From NCBI RefSeq assembly GCF_034096925.1, contig NZ_JAWZSQ010000004.1, positions 124,001-188,000 of the forward strand: DNA of 64,000 bases, in the 5' to 3' direction. The notes beneath the pieces were generated by a model. The model ran no database searches, had not been told where the DNA came from, and saw nothing but the letters and a program-made list of their open reading frames with translations. The position numbers were made by a program, and so were the translations under genes. This document shows positions 25,080-33,618 of this stretch, in pieces. This DNA comes from Patulibacter defluvii. GTDB taxonomy: Bacteria; Actinomycetota; Thermoleophilia; Solirubrobacterales; Solirubrobacteraceae. Position 1 is the first letter of the stretch; each line of letters starts with the position of its first letter.

Positions 25080-26534
25080 TCAGCTGCGGCAGACCGCGCC
25101 GCGCGGCGGCAGCGCGCGGGTGACCAGGAACCGCGCCTCCTGCCGCTGGACGCAGCGCGAGTGGAAGAGGCCGGTGTGGCCGACCCCCTCGTAGGTCAGC
25201 AGCCGGCTGCCGTCGATCCGCCGCGCCAGGCTGCGGGCCCACGGCAGCGGCGTCGAGGCGTCGGTCGCGTTGCCGACCACCAGCGCCCGCTCGACCCCGG
25301 TCACGCGACCGGCGGTGGCGCGGTCGCGGCGGCGCACCGGCCAGCCGCTGCAGCCGGTCATGACCTCCCACCACTCCGTGTAGCGCCAGGTGTGGGGAGC
25401 GACGGCCTGGACCCGTCGCTGCAGCCGGCGGGCGTCGGCCGCCGAGCCGATCGCGGCGTCGAGGTCGGCGCAGGTGGCGGTCCGGTAGAGCGGGTCGACG
25501 GCCGGCGGGCGGCGGACGATCCCGGCCGCGTCGGCGGGCCCGTGCTGCCCGTCGGCCCTCGCCAGCACCTCGGCCACCAGCGGCCACGCGTCCGGCATCT
25601 GCAGGCCCTCGTTGAGCCCGTAGGTGATCTCGGCCCCGGTCGCGGGCCGCCCGATCGCGGAGTCGGGGACGCCGCCCGGCGCCGCCATCAGCCGGTCGAG
25701 GACCGCCGCCACGTCCTGGCCGTGGAGCGCGCACGCGCTGGTCGCCGCGCACCAGGCGCCGAAGGCGTCGAAGGAGCGGCCCTGGGCGGCGGCCTCCTCG
25801 ACCAGCGCCCGCTCGATCGGCCGGGCGCGGTCGACGGCCCCGTCGAGCACCATCGCCCGCACGCGCCGCGGGTAGCGGGCGGCGTAGTCCTCCCCCAGCA
25901 GCGAGCCGTAGGAGAGGCCGAGCCACGAGATCCGGCGCGCCCCGAGCGCCCGCCGAACCGCGTCGACGTCGCGGGCCGCGGTCGCGCCGTCGACGTGGTC
26001 GAAGAGCGGGCCGCTGCGCCGCCGGCACTCGCGGCCGGCGGCGGCGTTCGCTCGCCGGAAGGCCGCGAACGACGCGTCGTCCAGGTCGACCGGCGGCACC
26101 CCCAGCCGCGCCAGCGCCGAACCGCAGCGCAGCGGCGTGCTGCCGCCGACGCCGCGCGGGTCGACGCCGATCACGTCGAACCGCTCGCGCAGCGCGCCCA
26201 TCGTGGCGCGCGGGGTCAGCAGCTCCAGCCCGACGGCCTCGACCGCCGAGCCGCCCGGTCCGCCGGGGTTGACGAACAGCGGGCCGATCCGCCGCCGGCG
26301 GTCGCGGGCGGGCAGCCGGGCGATCGCCAGCCGCACCGTCGGCCCGGCGTGCGGGCGGGCCCAGTCGAGCGGCACCCGCAGCGAGGCGCACTGGAGGCCG
26401 GGAGCGGTCTCGGCGCTGGCGCAGGCGCGCCAACGGAGCCCGTCGGCGCTGGCGACGGCGGGCACGGCCAGGCAGGCCGCGGCGGCGAGCGCGGCCGTCA
26501 GCGCGGACCGGGAGGAGGGACGTGCGGGGGTCAT
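25080..26534 (-). CDS. Secreted alpha/beta-hydrolase of the tripeptidyl aminopeptidase (TAP) type
   Basis: 484 residues from ATG 26534. Signal peptide around 1-31 (LTAALAAAACLAVPAVASA). The oxyanion segment is FVNPGGPGGS, the nucleophile Ser lies in SWLGLSYGSLLGEDYAARYP, and the TAP-like C-terminal domain provides the acid and His (VVGNATDASTPLPWARSL; EGVGHTGLFHSRCVQ). The family cleaves N-terminal tripeptides or esters outside the cell. A relative lies at 44979. The gene follows the leuA terminator hairpin. Confidence 0.85.
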   Translation of the reverse strand: MTPARPSSRSALTAALAAAACLAVPAVASADGLRWRACASAETAPGLQCASLRVPLDWARPHAGPTVRLAIARLPARDRRRRIGPLFVNPGGPGGSAVEAVGLELLTPRATMGALRERFDVIGVDPRGVGGSTPLRCGSALARLGVPPVDLDDASFAAFRRANAAAGRECRRRSGPLFDHVDGATAARDVDAVRRALGARRISWLGLSYGSLLGEDYAARYPRRVRAMVLDGAVDRARPIERALVEEAAAQGRSFDAFGAWCAATSACALHGQDVAAVLDRLMAAPGGVPDSAIGRPATGAEITYGLNEGLQMPDAWPLVAEVLARADGQHGPADAAGIVRRPPAVDPLYRTATCADLDAAIGSAADARRLQRRVQAVAPHTWRYTEWWEVMTGCSGWPVRRRDRATAGRVTGVERALVVGNATDASTPLPWARSLARRIDGSRLLTYEGVGHTGLFHSRCVQRQEARFLVTRALPPRGAVCRS

Positions 26535-26571
26535 GGTCGCCACCCTGCTCGGCCGCGACCCGCGCCACCAT

Positions 26572-26607
26572 CGGGGATCGCCCGGAGCCGTCCCGGGTCG
26601 ATCCCCG
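26572..26607 (-). terminator. Hairpin after leuA
   Basis: CGGGGATCG (26572-26580) and CGATCCCCG (26599-26607) are perfectly paired, with an inner CCCGG/CCGGG stem. It lies 30-65 bp past the leuA stop and ahead of the hydrolase start on the same strand, fitting a leuA terminator. Confidence 0.65.
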
Positions 26608-26636
26608 GCCGCCGACCCCGAGCGGTCCCGGGCCGC

Positions 26637-28400
26637 TCAGCCGCGCACGGCGCGGTTGATCGCGCTGACCACCGCGCCGAGCGAGGCCCGGACGATGTTC
26701 TCGTGGATCGCGACGCCCCACAGCACCCGGCCGTCGACCTCGCACTCGACGTAGGCCGCGGCGCGGGCGTCGCCGCCGGCGCTGAGCGCGTGCTCGACGT
26801 AGTCGCGGACGACGACCGTCCCGACCAGCGGCTGGAGCGCGGCGAGGAAGGCGTCGATCGGGCCGTTGCCGGTGCCGGTCAGGGTCCGCAGCTCGCCGTC
26901 GACGTCGAGGTCGACGTCGAGCCGGTCGCGGCCGTCCTCCTGCGAGGCGGTCCGGTGGCCGCGGATCCGGTAGCGGCCCCAGCGCTCGCCCTCGCGCGGC
27001 AGGTAGGCGTCGGAGAACAGCTCCCACAGCCGCTCGGCCGAGAACTCGCCGCCCTCGGCGTCGGTGTGGCGCTGGACGATCTGGGAGAACTCGATCTGCA
27101 GCCGCTTCGGCAGCTCCAGCCCGTGCTCGGTCTTCATCAGGTAGGCCATGCCGCCCTTGCCGGACTGGCTGTTGACCCGGATCACGGCCTCGTACGAGCG
27201 GCCGACGTCGTGCGGGTCGATCGGCAGGTAGGGCACCTCCCACGGCTGCTCGTCGACCGCCACGCCGGTCTCCCGCGCGGTCCGCTCGCGGCGGGCGAAG
27301 ACCTTGTTGATCGCGTCCTGGTGGGTGCCGGAGAACGAGGTGTAGACCAGGTCGCCGCCGTAGGCGTGGCGCTCGGGCACCCGCAGCTGGTTGGCGTGCT
27401 CGACCTCGCGCCGGACCTCGTCGATGTCGGAGAGGTCGAGCTGCGGGTCGACGCCCTGGGTGAAGAGGTTGAGGGCCAGCGTGATCAGGCAGACGTTGCC
27501 GGTCCGCTCGCCGTTGCCGAACAGGCAGCCCTCGATCCGGTCGGCGCCGGCCATCATCGCCAGCTCGGCCGCGGCGACGCCGGTCCCGCGGTCGTTGTGC
27601 GGGTGGACCGAGAGGATCACGCCCTCGCGACGGGCGAGGTTGCGGTCCATCCACTCGATCTGGTCGGCGAAGACGTTCGGCGTCGAGACCTCGACCGTCG
27701 ACGGCAGGTTGAGGACGATCGGGTCCTCGACGGTCGGCTGCCAGACGCCGGTCACCGCGTCGCAGACGGCCAGCGCCAGCTCGGGCTCGGTGAGGACGAA
27801 GGTCTCGGGCGAGAACTCCAGCCGCACGTCGGAGCCGGGCAGCCGCTCGGCGCCGCGCTGGAGCGCCTCGGCCCCGGTCCGGACGAGGTCGATCAGGCCG
27901 TCGGCGTCGACCCCGAGCACGTGCTCGCGCCACAGCGGCGAGGTCGCGGTGTACAGGTGGACGAGCACGTTGTCGACGCCCTCGAGCGCGTCGTAGGTGC
28001 GCTCGATCAGCTCGGTCCGGGCCGGGGTCAGGACCATGATCCGGACGTCGTCGGGGATCGCGTCGTCCTCGATCAGGCTGCGGACGAAGTCGAAGTCGGT
28101 GCTGCCCGACGCCGGGTAGCCGACCTCGATCTCCTTGAAGCCCATCCGCACGAGCAGGTCGAAGAGCCGCCGCTTGCGCTCCGTGTCCATCGGATCGATC
28201 AGCGCCTGGTTGCCGTCGCGGAGGTCGACCGCGGCCCACAGCGGCGCCCGCTCGATCCGGCGCGAGGGCCAGGTCCGGTCCGCCAGCTCGAAGGGGACGC
28301 GCTGGTGGAACGGCCGGTAGCGCTCGAACGGCATCCCGCTCGACCGCTGGGGGTTCCAGGTCGGCTGGCCCGGCACGGCCAGGCGGTCCGATGTGCTCAT
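26637..28400 (-). CDS. leuA: 2-isopropylmalate synthase
   Basis: 587 residues, the length of the long actinobacterial LeuA type. It condenses acetyl-CoA with 2-ketoisovalerate, the first step of leucine synthesis. Seen: AAVDLRDGNQALIDPMD, GFKEIEVGYPASGSTDFDF, the metal-binding SVHPHNDRGTG, GNGERTGNVCLITLALN, YTSFSGTHQDAINK, and a C-terminal LeuA dimer/regulatory domain (TGTGNGPIDAFLAAL, YVECEVDGRVLWGVAIHENI) that normally binds leucine for feedback control. The ATG overlaps the GntR stop (ATGA) and has GGAG upstream. Confidence 0.95.
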   Translation of the reverse strand: MSTSDRLAVPGQPTWNPQRSSGMPFERYRPFHQRVPFELADRTWPSRRIERAPLWAAVDLRDGNQALIDPMDTERKRRLFDLLVRMGFKEIEVGYPASGSTDFDFVRSLIEDDAIPDDVRIMVLTPARTELIERTYDALEGVDNVLVHLYTATSPLWREHVLGVDADGLIDLVRTGAEALQRGAERLPGSDVRLEFSPETFVLTEPELALAVCDAVTGVWQPTVEDPIVLNLPSTVEVSTPNVFADQIEWMDRNLARREGVILSVHPHNDRGTGVAAAELAMMAGADRIEGCLFGNGERTGNVCLITLALNLFTQGVDPQLDLSDIDEVRREVEHANQLRVPERHAYGGDLVYTSFSGTHQDAINKVFARRERTARETGVAVDEQPWEVPYLPIDPHDVGRSYEAVIRVNSQSGKGGMAYLMKTEHGLELPKRLQIEFSQIVQRHTDAEGGEFSAERLWELFSDAYLPREGERWGRYRIRGHRTASQEDGRDRLDVDLDVDGELRTLTGTGNGPIDAFLAALQPLVGTVVVRDYVEHALSAGGDARAAAYVECEVDGRVLWGVAIHENIVRASLGAVVSAINRAVRG

Positions 28401-29101
28401 CGGGTGCTCCTCGGGTCGGGCCGCTCGCGCAGGCCGCGGGCGGTGACGGTGACGTTGTCGTGGGTGGCGGCGACGGCTCGCTCGGGATCGCCGTCGCGGA
28501 TCGCGTCGCGGAGGGCGGCGTGGGCGTCGGTCGAGTCGATCTTGTCGATCACCTGGCCCTCGACGACGTCGATCAGGGCCGCCCGCAGGACGCTCAGGAA
28601 CGAGCGGAACATCTCGCTCAGCAGCGCGTTGCCGGCCGCCTCGACGACCGCGGCGTGGAAGGCCAGGTCGGCGTCGACGAACGGCTCGACCTCGCCGGCG
28701 GCGCGGGTCCGCTCGCGGTCGGCGAGCGCGGCGTCGATCCGCTCCAGGTCGCCGTCGGTGCGGCGTAGTGCGGCCAGCCGGGCGGCCTGCGACTCGAGCG
28801 CCTCGCGGACCTCGTAGACCTCGAGCACCTCGGCCCGGCGGACGCGCGGCTCCCACTCGGGCGGCGGCTCGAGCGCGCGGACGTAGGTGCCGGAGCCCTG
28901 ACGGGTCTCCAGCTGGCCGGCGTGGACGAGCACCCGAACCGCCTCGCGGACGGTCGAGCGACCGACGTCGAGCTGCCGCGCCAGCTCGGCCTCGGCCGGC
29001 AGGCGGGCGCCGACCGGCCACGAGCCGGCGGCCAGCTGGTCGCGCAGCTGCTCGACGGCGAGCTCGCTGAGGGCGCTGCGACCGAGGGACGAGAGCGACA
29101 C
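28397..29101 (-). CDS. GntR/FCD-type regulator translationally coupled to leuA
   Basis: 234 residues from GTG 29101. Winged helix at about 10-75 (LAVEQLRDQLAAGSWPVGAR, LARQLDVGRSTVREAVRVL, ETRQGSGTYV), then an FCD ligand domain with its metal/ligand residues in DADLAFHAAVVEAAGN and HAALRDAIRDGD. The stop overlaps the leuA start, so both are made from one message. FCD regulators usually sense organic acids; coupling to leuA suggests control by a branched-chain intermediate, which is inference. Confidence 0.85.
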   Translation of the reverse strand: MSLSSLGRSALSELAVEQLRDQLAAGSWPVGARLPAEAELARQLDVGRSTVREAVRVLVHAGQLETRQGSGTYVRALEPPPEWEPRVRRAEVLEVYEVREALESQAARLAALRRTDGDLERIDAALADRERTRAAGEVEPFVDADLAFHAAVVEAAGNALLSEMFRSFLSVLRAALIDVVEGQVIDKIDSTDAHAALRDAIRDGDPERAVAATHDNVTVTARGLRERPDPRSTR

Positions 29102-29118
29102 GCTCCGCAGGCTACCAG

Positions 29119-29131
29119 GTCATCAGATGAC
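29119..29131 (-). promoter_or_regulatory. Candidate GntR operator ahead of the GntR-leuA operon
   Basis: GTCATC-A-GATGAC is a perfect palindrome with 6-bp arms, 18 bp upstream of the GntR start, in an A+T-rich patch (ATGACTTATCACC). Short palindromes with a 1-bp centre are usual for FCD-type GntR regulators. Likely an autoregulatory site. Confidence 0.5.
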
Positions 29132-29202
29132 TTATCACCCGACCGATGACGATCTCGTGAAGGGCTCGCGGACGGGCCGAGCCGCCCCGTAGGGTGGCCG
29201 CC

Positions 29203-29523
29203 ATGCTGATCGTCACCACCAACGACGTCCCCGGCCACCGGATCGACGAGGTGATCGGCGAGGTCTTCGGCCTCACCGTCCGCTCGCGCAACGTCGGCTC
29301 GAACATCGGCGCCGGCTTCAAGTCGCTCGTCGGCGGCGAGCTGAAGGGGATCACGAAGATGCTCCACGACAGCCGCGCCGAGGCGCTGGAGCGGCTCTCC
29401 CAGGAGGCCGAGGAGCGCGGCGCGAACGCGATCCTCGCCTTCCGCTTCGAGACCAACGAGTACGCCAGCGTCGGCACCGAGGTCTGCGCCTACGGGACCG
29501 CGGTGCGGATCAGCCCGGCCTAG
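29203..29523 (+). CDS. YbjQ/UPF0145 family protein
   Basis: 106 residues from ATG 29203. The family pattern is complete: IVTTNDVPGHRIDEVIGEVF, GLTVRSRN, then the helical segment SRAEALERLSQEAEERGANA and the final strand ILAFRFETNEY. These small pentameric proteins are often annotated as heavy-metal binding, without a firm function. Divergent from the GntR gene. Confidence 0.88.
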   Translation: MLIVTTNDVPGHRIDEVIGEVFGLTVRSRNVGSNIGAGFKSLVGGELKGITKMLHDSRAEALERLSQEAEERGANAILAFRFETNEYASVGTEVCAYGTAVRISPA

Positions 29524-29544
29524 AGGGCGGGCGCCCGCGGCCGC

Positions 29545-30225
29545 TCAGAGCCGGCTGGCCAGCTCGACGCGCTCGTCGAGCACCACCCGGCCGGCGACCC
29601 GCACGCGGCCGTTGGCGGCCGGCTCGCCCTCGATGATCGAGCCCCGGCCCTGGCGGATCGTCAGCGGCCGGCCGAGCGCCTCGACCAGCCGCAGCGCGGC
29701 CGAGCCGGTCGCCTCGTCCTCCGGGACCCCGATCTCGTCGACGAAGACCCGGGCCCGGACGCGGCCGGCGGCCTCGTCCTCCCAGGCCCAGGCGTCCATG
29801 TGGACGTGGGTGCCGCGCGGGACCGGCAACCCGTCGACGTCCTCCGGCGTCGCGTGCTCGACGAGCGTGAAGCGGGGACCGTCCTCGGGCCGGGCCTCGA
29901 TCCAGGCGCCGTCGGCGTCGGCACCGGTCGGGACCTCGCCCGCCGGCGGCCGCAGGACGCTCACCGGCGTGCCGACGTGGGCCAGCAGCCACGAGCTGCC
30001 GACCAGCGGATGACCGGCCAGCGGCAGCTCGGTCGAGGGGGTGAAGATCCGCAGCGCCCCGCTCGCGCGATCGTCGACGAAGACCGTCTCCGAGAACCCC
30101 AGCGCCGCCGCCACGCCCTGCCGCTCCGCCGCCGCCACCGCGCCCCCGTCGAGCACGACGCCGAGCGGGTTGCCGTGACGACCCGCCTCGTCGCAGAAGA
30201 CCCGCAGGACGTGCAGCTCCGGCAT
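29545..30225 (-). CDS. PhzF-family isomerase/epimerase-like protein
   Basis: 226 residues, shorter than the usual 260-300. Two similar halves of the DapF-like fold. Catalytic Glu in ALGFSETVFV; TELPLAGHPLVGSSWLL gives the conserved GHP motif; in the second half VPEDEATGSAALRLVEAL matches DxATGSA. PhzF proteins catalyse isomerisations; most members have no known substrate. Convergent with the YbjQ gene (21 bp apart). Confidence 0.85.
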   Translation of the reverse strand: MPELHVLRVFCDEAGRHGNPLGVVLDGGAVAAAERQGVAAALGFSETVFVDDRASGALRIFTPSTELPLAGHPLVGSSWLLAHVGTPVSVLRPPAGEVPTGADADGAWIEARPEDGPRFTLVEHATPEDVDGLPVPRGTHVHMDAWAWEDEAAGRVRARVFVDEIGVPEDEATGSAALRLVEALGRPLTIRQGRGSIIEGEPAANGRVRVAGRVVLDERVELASRL

Positions 30226-30302
30226 GCGGCCAGCCTACGCCCCGCGCTCGCGCCGCGCCGGGGCCGCGCGGCCTCCCCGCCGCCCGTCGACCGCCGCCCG
30301 TC

Positions 30303-30331
30303 ACGTTCCGGTCGCTGAGCGACCGGAACGT
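30303..30331. repeat. Palindromic repeat, left copy flanking the AbiEi/DUF559 gene
   Basis: ACGTTCCGGTCGCT-G-AGCGACCGGAACGT, a perfect 29-bp palindrome with one central base. The following bases (CGCAGC) also match the right copy at 31315-31345, so the two are direct repeats of about 35 bp with one mismatch. The gene between starts at 30429. The remaining bases 30226-30428 hold nothing else I can support. Confidence 0.75.
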
Positions 30332-30428
30332 CGCAGCGGGCGGAGCGGGGCGTGACGACTCCGTGCCGAACCTGCGCCAACTTCGTGCGATCCGGTTCGG
30401 GAGGCCCGCCGCGCGTCACCCTCGCGCG

Positions 30429-31316
30429 ATGTCCCGTCACTGGCCCCGGATCGTCCGCACCGCCGAGCGGCAGGCCGGCCTGGTGTCGCTCGACCAGCTG
30501 CGCGCCGCCGGCGTCGACGCCCGCGCCGCCTCGCGGCTGGCGGCGACCGGCGTCCTGACCCGCCGCCACCGCGGCGTCTACGTGGTCGGCGCGGCCCAGC
30601 GCGGCGCCGTGCCCGCGGCCTGGGCGGCGCAGCTGGCGATCGGGTCGGCCCATCCGCTCAGCCACCTGACCGCCGGGCACCTGCTCGGCCTGCTGCCGCG
30701 GCCGGCGCGGATCGTCGAGGTGACCGTCGTCGGCGGTCGCCGGCGGCCGCGGCCCGGGATCCGCATCCACCACGCCGACGACGACCTGCCGACCATCCGG
30801 CTCGGCAGCGGGCTGCTCGTCACCGACCCGGCGCGGACGCTGGTCGACCTGGCCTCGCGGGTCGGCCCGACGGCGCTGCGGAGCGCGGTACGGACGGTGC
30901 TCGTCAACCACCTCGTCGACCCGCTCGCGCTCCGCCAGCGCCTCGACGAGCGACCGCATCCCGGCGTCCGGCGGCTGCGCGCGGTGCTCGACGCGGTCGA
31001 CGATCCGGGGATGCACCGCACGGCCAGCGAGCTGGAGCGGCGGCTGCTGACGCTGCTGCGCGAGCACGGCCTGCCGCTGCCGCTGGTCAACGAGGTCGTC
31101 CTCGGCCTGGAGGTCGACTTCCTGTGGCCGGACGCCGGCCTGATCGTCGAGGCCGACGGCGAGCGCTGGCACGCCGGCGATGACCGCCGTCGGCGCGACC
31201 GCGAGCGGGACGCGATCCTGGTCGCCGCCGGCTACACCGTGCTCCGGATCGGCTGGCACCAGCTGGCCGAGCGGCCGACCACGCTGGTCGACCAGCTCCG
31301 CTCCCGTCTCCTGTGA
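30429..31316 (+). CDS. AbiEi-like/DUF559-domain protein
   Basis: 295 residues from ATG 30429. N-terminal winged-helix of the AbiEi antitoxin type (RTAERQAGLVSLDQLRAAGV, then VLTRRHRGVYVVG), a middle domain (LSHLTAGHLLGLLP, DPARTLVDLA), and a C-terminal DUF559/Vsr-like nuclease fold: NEVVLGLEVDFLWPDAGLIVE, ADGERWHAGDDRRRRDRERD, AAGYTVLRIGW with the acidic pair in 'vDFLWPD..LIVEaDG'. Proteins of this build are common and variable in Actinobacteria, with no proven role; relation to type IV toxin-antitoxin or phage defence is inference. Flanked by identical palindromes, its stop lying inside the right one. Confidence 0.8.
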   Translation: MSRHWPRIVRTAERQAGLVSLDQLRAAGVDARAASRLAATGVLTRRHRGVYVVGAAQRGAVPAAWAAQLAIGSAHPLSHLTAGHLLGLLPRPARIVEVTVVGGRRRPRPGIRIHHADDDLPTIRLGSGLLVTDPARTLVDLASRVGPTALRSAVRTVLVNHLVDPLALRQRLDERPHPGVRRLRAVLDAVDDPGMHRTASELERRLLTLLREHGLPLPLVNEVVLGLEVDFLWPDAGLIVEADGERWHAGDDRRRRDRERDAILVAAGYTVLRIGWHQLAERPTTLVDQLRSRLL

Positions 31317-31345
31317 CGTTCCGGTCGCCGAGCGACCGGAACGTC
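31315..31345. repeat. Palindromic repeat, right copy
   Basis: GACGTTCCGGTCGC (31315-31328), loop CGA, GCGACCGGAACGTC (31332-31345): a 14-bp perfect stem. It begins inside the stop codon of the AbiEi/DUF559 gene. Same orientation as the left copy. It can act as a terminator for that gene and for the convergent acyl-CoA dehydrogenase gene. Confidence 0.75.
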
Positions 31346-31383
31346 GCAGCCGGCGGGCCGCCCCGCCCCGCCCCGCCGCCCCG

Positions 31384-32598
31384 CTAGATCGCGTAGCGCT
31401 TCAGCAGTCCCTTGGCGATGCCCATCCGCTGGATGTCGCTGGTGCCCTCGCCGATCAGCAGCAGCGGCGCGTCGCGGTAGATCCGCTCGATCTCGTACTC
31501 CTTGGAGAAGCCGAACCCGCCGTGGATCCGCAGCGACTCCTCGGCGTTCTTGTGGCCCGCCTCGGAGGCGGCCAGCTTCGCCATCGCGGCCTCGGTGTCC
31601 GAGCGCTCGCCCTTGTCCTTCAGCTCCGCGGCGCGGTAGGTCAGCAGGCGGGCGGCCTCGGTGCGGGTCGCCATGTCGGCCAGCTTCTCCTGCACCAGCT
31701 GGTGCTGGGCGATCGGCTTGCCGAACGTCTCGCGCTCCTGGGCGTAGCGGATCGCCAGCTCGAAGGCGCGCTGGGCGACCCCGACGCCGCGGGCGGCGAC
31801 GTTGACGCGACCGACCTCGAGCGAGTCCATCATCTGCTTGAAGCCCTTGTTCAGGCCGCCCTCCTCGCCGCCGAGGATCTGGTCGGCGCCGAGCTTGTAG
31901 CCGTTGAAGACGAGCTCCGTGGACTCGACGCCCTTGTAGCCCATCTTCTTGATCTTCGGCGGGACCTCGAAGCCCTCGTACTCGCCGGTGTTGACCTCGA
32001 CGCCCGGCTCCTTCTCGCAGATGAAGCAGGTCATGCCCTTGTACTTCGGCTGCGCCTCGGGATCGGTGACCACGAGCACGAAGACCAGGCCGCTCATCAG
32101 GCCGTTGGTGACCCACAGCTTCTGGCCGTTGATCTCGTAGCGGCCGTCGTCGAGCTTCTTGGCGGCGGTCTTGATCGCCTGCACGTCCGACCCGCAGTGC
32201 GGCTCGGAGAGCGAGAACGCGGCCCGCAGCTCGCCGGTCGCCATCTGCGGCAGGTACTTCTGCTTCTGCTCGTCGGTGCCGAACTTCATCAGCAGGTAGG
32301 CGCCGATGAAGTGGGTGTTGATGATGCCCGGGATCGAGATCCAGCCGCGGGCCAGCTCCTCGGCGATCCGCGCGTAGGTCTGGAGATCGAGGCCGAGGCC
32401 GCCGTACTCCTCCGGCAGCGTGACGCCGAAGAGGCCCAGCTCCTTGAGGCCGTCGACGATCGGCGCGGGCCACTCGTCCTTGGCGTCGTAGTGCTCGGCC
32501 TGCGGGATCACCTGCTCGTCGGTGAACTGGCGGACGAGCGAGACGATCTCCTCCCGGACCTCGGGATCGGTGGGCTCGGAAGCGAAAGCGGTGGCCAT
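31384..32598 (-). CDS. Acyl-CoA dehydrogenase
   Basis: 404 residues, full length. FAD enzyme that introduces the 2,3-double bond into acyl-CoA. N-terminal helical domain, middle domain with AAFSLSEPHCGSDVQAIKT and NGQKLWVTNG, C-terminal domain with RVNVAARGVGVAQRAFELAI, RETFGKPIAQHQ, and catalytic-base region IYRDAPLLLIGEGTSDIQRM, where the family's Glu is present. Divergent from a GntR regulator with 162 bp between; no other beta-oxidation gene is adjacent. Confidence 0.94.
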   Translation of the reverse strand: MATAFASEPTDPEVREEIVSLVRQFTDEQVIPQAEHYDAKDEWPAPIVDGLKELGLFGVTLPEEYGGLGLDLQTYARIAEELARGWISIPGIINTHFIGAYLLMKFGTDEQKQKYLPQMATGELRAAFSLSEPHCGSDVQAIKTAAKKLDDGRYEINGQKLWVTNGLMSGLVFVLVVTDPEAQPKYKGMTCFICEKEPGVEVNTGEYEGFEVPPKIKKMGYKGVESTELVFNGYKLGADQILGGEEGGLNKGFKQMMDSLEVGRVNVAARGVGVAQRAFELAIRYAQERETFGKPIAQHQLVQEKLADMATRTEAARLLTYRAAELKDKGERSDTEAAMAKLAASEAGHKNAEESLRIHGGFGFSKEYEIERIYRDAPLLLIGEGTSDIQRMGIAKGLLKRYAI

Positions 32599-32760
32599 GA
32601 AGGTGCTCCGGTGACGGTGGAACCCACGTCCTACCGGCGGTCGTCGTACCGCCCGGACGCGGAGGGAGAGACCGCTCAGAATACTTCGGCGGGCGCCGCG
32701 CCGTCCGCCGCCCGTCCGCCGGCCACGTCACCGCGCGGTCGGCGGTGTAGCGTCACCGGC

Positions 32761-33489
32761 ATGGCGGCCGACGCCACCGAGGCGGTCCTCTCCCCCGTCC
32801 ACGCCCCGACGACCTTCGAGGAGACCGTCGAGCGGCTGGGCAGCGCGATCCGTCTCGGCGTGCTCGCTCCCGGCCACCAGCTGCCGCCCGAGCGCGAGCT
32901 GGCCGAGCAGCTGCGGATCTCGCGCTCGACCCTCCGCCAGGCGCTGACGGCGCTGGTCCAGTCCGGCCACCTGGTCTCCCAGCGCGGCCGCGGCGGCGGC
33001 ACCTTCGTCGCCGAGCAGCCGCCGCTGGCCGCCCACCAGGAGCCCGGTCCGCTGCCCGCCGACTGGCGCGACCAGGTGGCCGCGCGGCGGGCGTTCGAGG
33101 TCGGCGCGGTCTGCCTGGCCGCCGAGCGCGCGGCCAGCGAGCCCGACGTCGTCGCTCCCGGGATCGCGGCGATGCGGCGCCAGATCGAGCTGATGGACGC
33201 GGCCGACGCCTTCCCCGCCTACCGCCGCGCCGACGTCGCGCTGCACATCGCCCTCGTCGAGCTGACCGGCGTCCGGCGGCTGGTGCTGCAGGCGACCGAG
33301 ATCCAGGCCGGCGCGACCGAGCTGATCGCCCACATCGCCCACCCGCGCGAGGTCCTGGGCCACTCGAACGCCGAGCACGTGCGGCTGGTCGACGCGATCG
33401 AGCGGGGCGACGTGACGGTCGCGATCCGGACCGTCCGCCGCCACCTGGCCGGCACCGAGCACGTGCTCGCCGGCCTCGCTCGCGGCTGA
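32761..33489 (+). CDS. FadR/FCD-type GntR regulator
   Basis: 242 residues from ATG 32761. Winged helix at about 18-85 (TVERLGSAIRLGVLAPGHQL, LAEQLRISRSTLRQALTAL, QRGRGGGTFV), then an FCD domain (VALHIALVELTGVRRLVL, HVRLVDAIERGDVTVAIRTV). It lies directly ahead of the five-gene amine operon, same strand, 129 bp away, and is the obvious candidate regulator. It could also act on the divergent acyl-CoA dehydrogenase gene. Confidence 0.88.
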   Translation: MAADATEAVLSPVHAPTTFEETVERLGSAIRLGVLAPGHQLPPERELAEQLRISRSTLRQALTALVQSGHLVSQRGRGGGTFVAEQPPLAAHQEPGPLPADWRDQVAARRAFEVGAVCLAAERAASEPDVVAPGIAAMRRQIELMDAADAFPAYRRADVALHIALVELTGVRRLVLQATEIQAGATELIAHIAHPREVLGHSNAEHVRLVDAIERGDVTVAIRTVRRHLAGTEHVLAGLARG

Positions 33490-33540
33490 CCCGGCGGCGC
33501 CGTTTCGCCAGCCGGACAAGCCGGCTTGGACAGCGCGCGG

Positions 33541-33602
33541 TTGACGACGACCGGAGCCCGCGGGTAGGTTCGCCCGGTCAAAGGCGTGACCTGCAAACCT
33601 TT
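33541..33602 (+). promoter_or_regulatory. Promoter and operator-like repeats of the amine operon
   Basis: TTGACG (33541-33546) and TAGGTT (33565-33570) are 18 bp apart and make a plausible promoter. Just downstream lie overlapping inverted repeats: GGTCA (33576-33580)/TGACC (33587-33591), and AAAGG (33580-33584)/CCTTT (33598-33602). A repressor there would block transcription; the GntR protein encoded upstream is the natural candidate. Confidence 0.5.
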
Positions 33603-33618
33603 AACCGGGAGCGGACGG

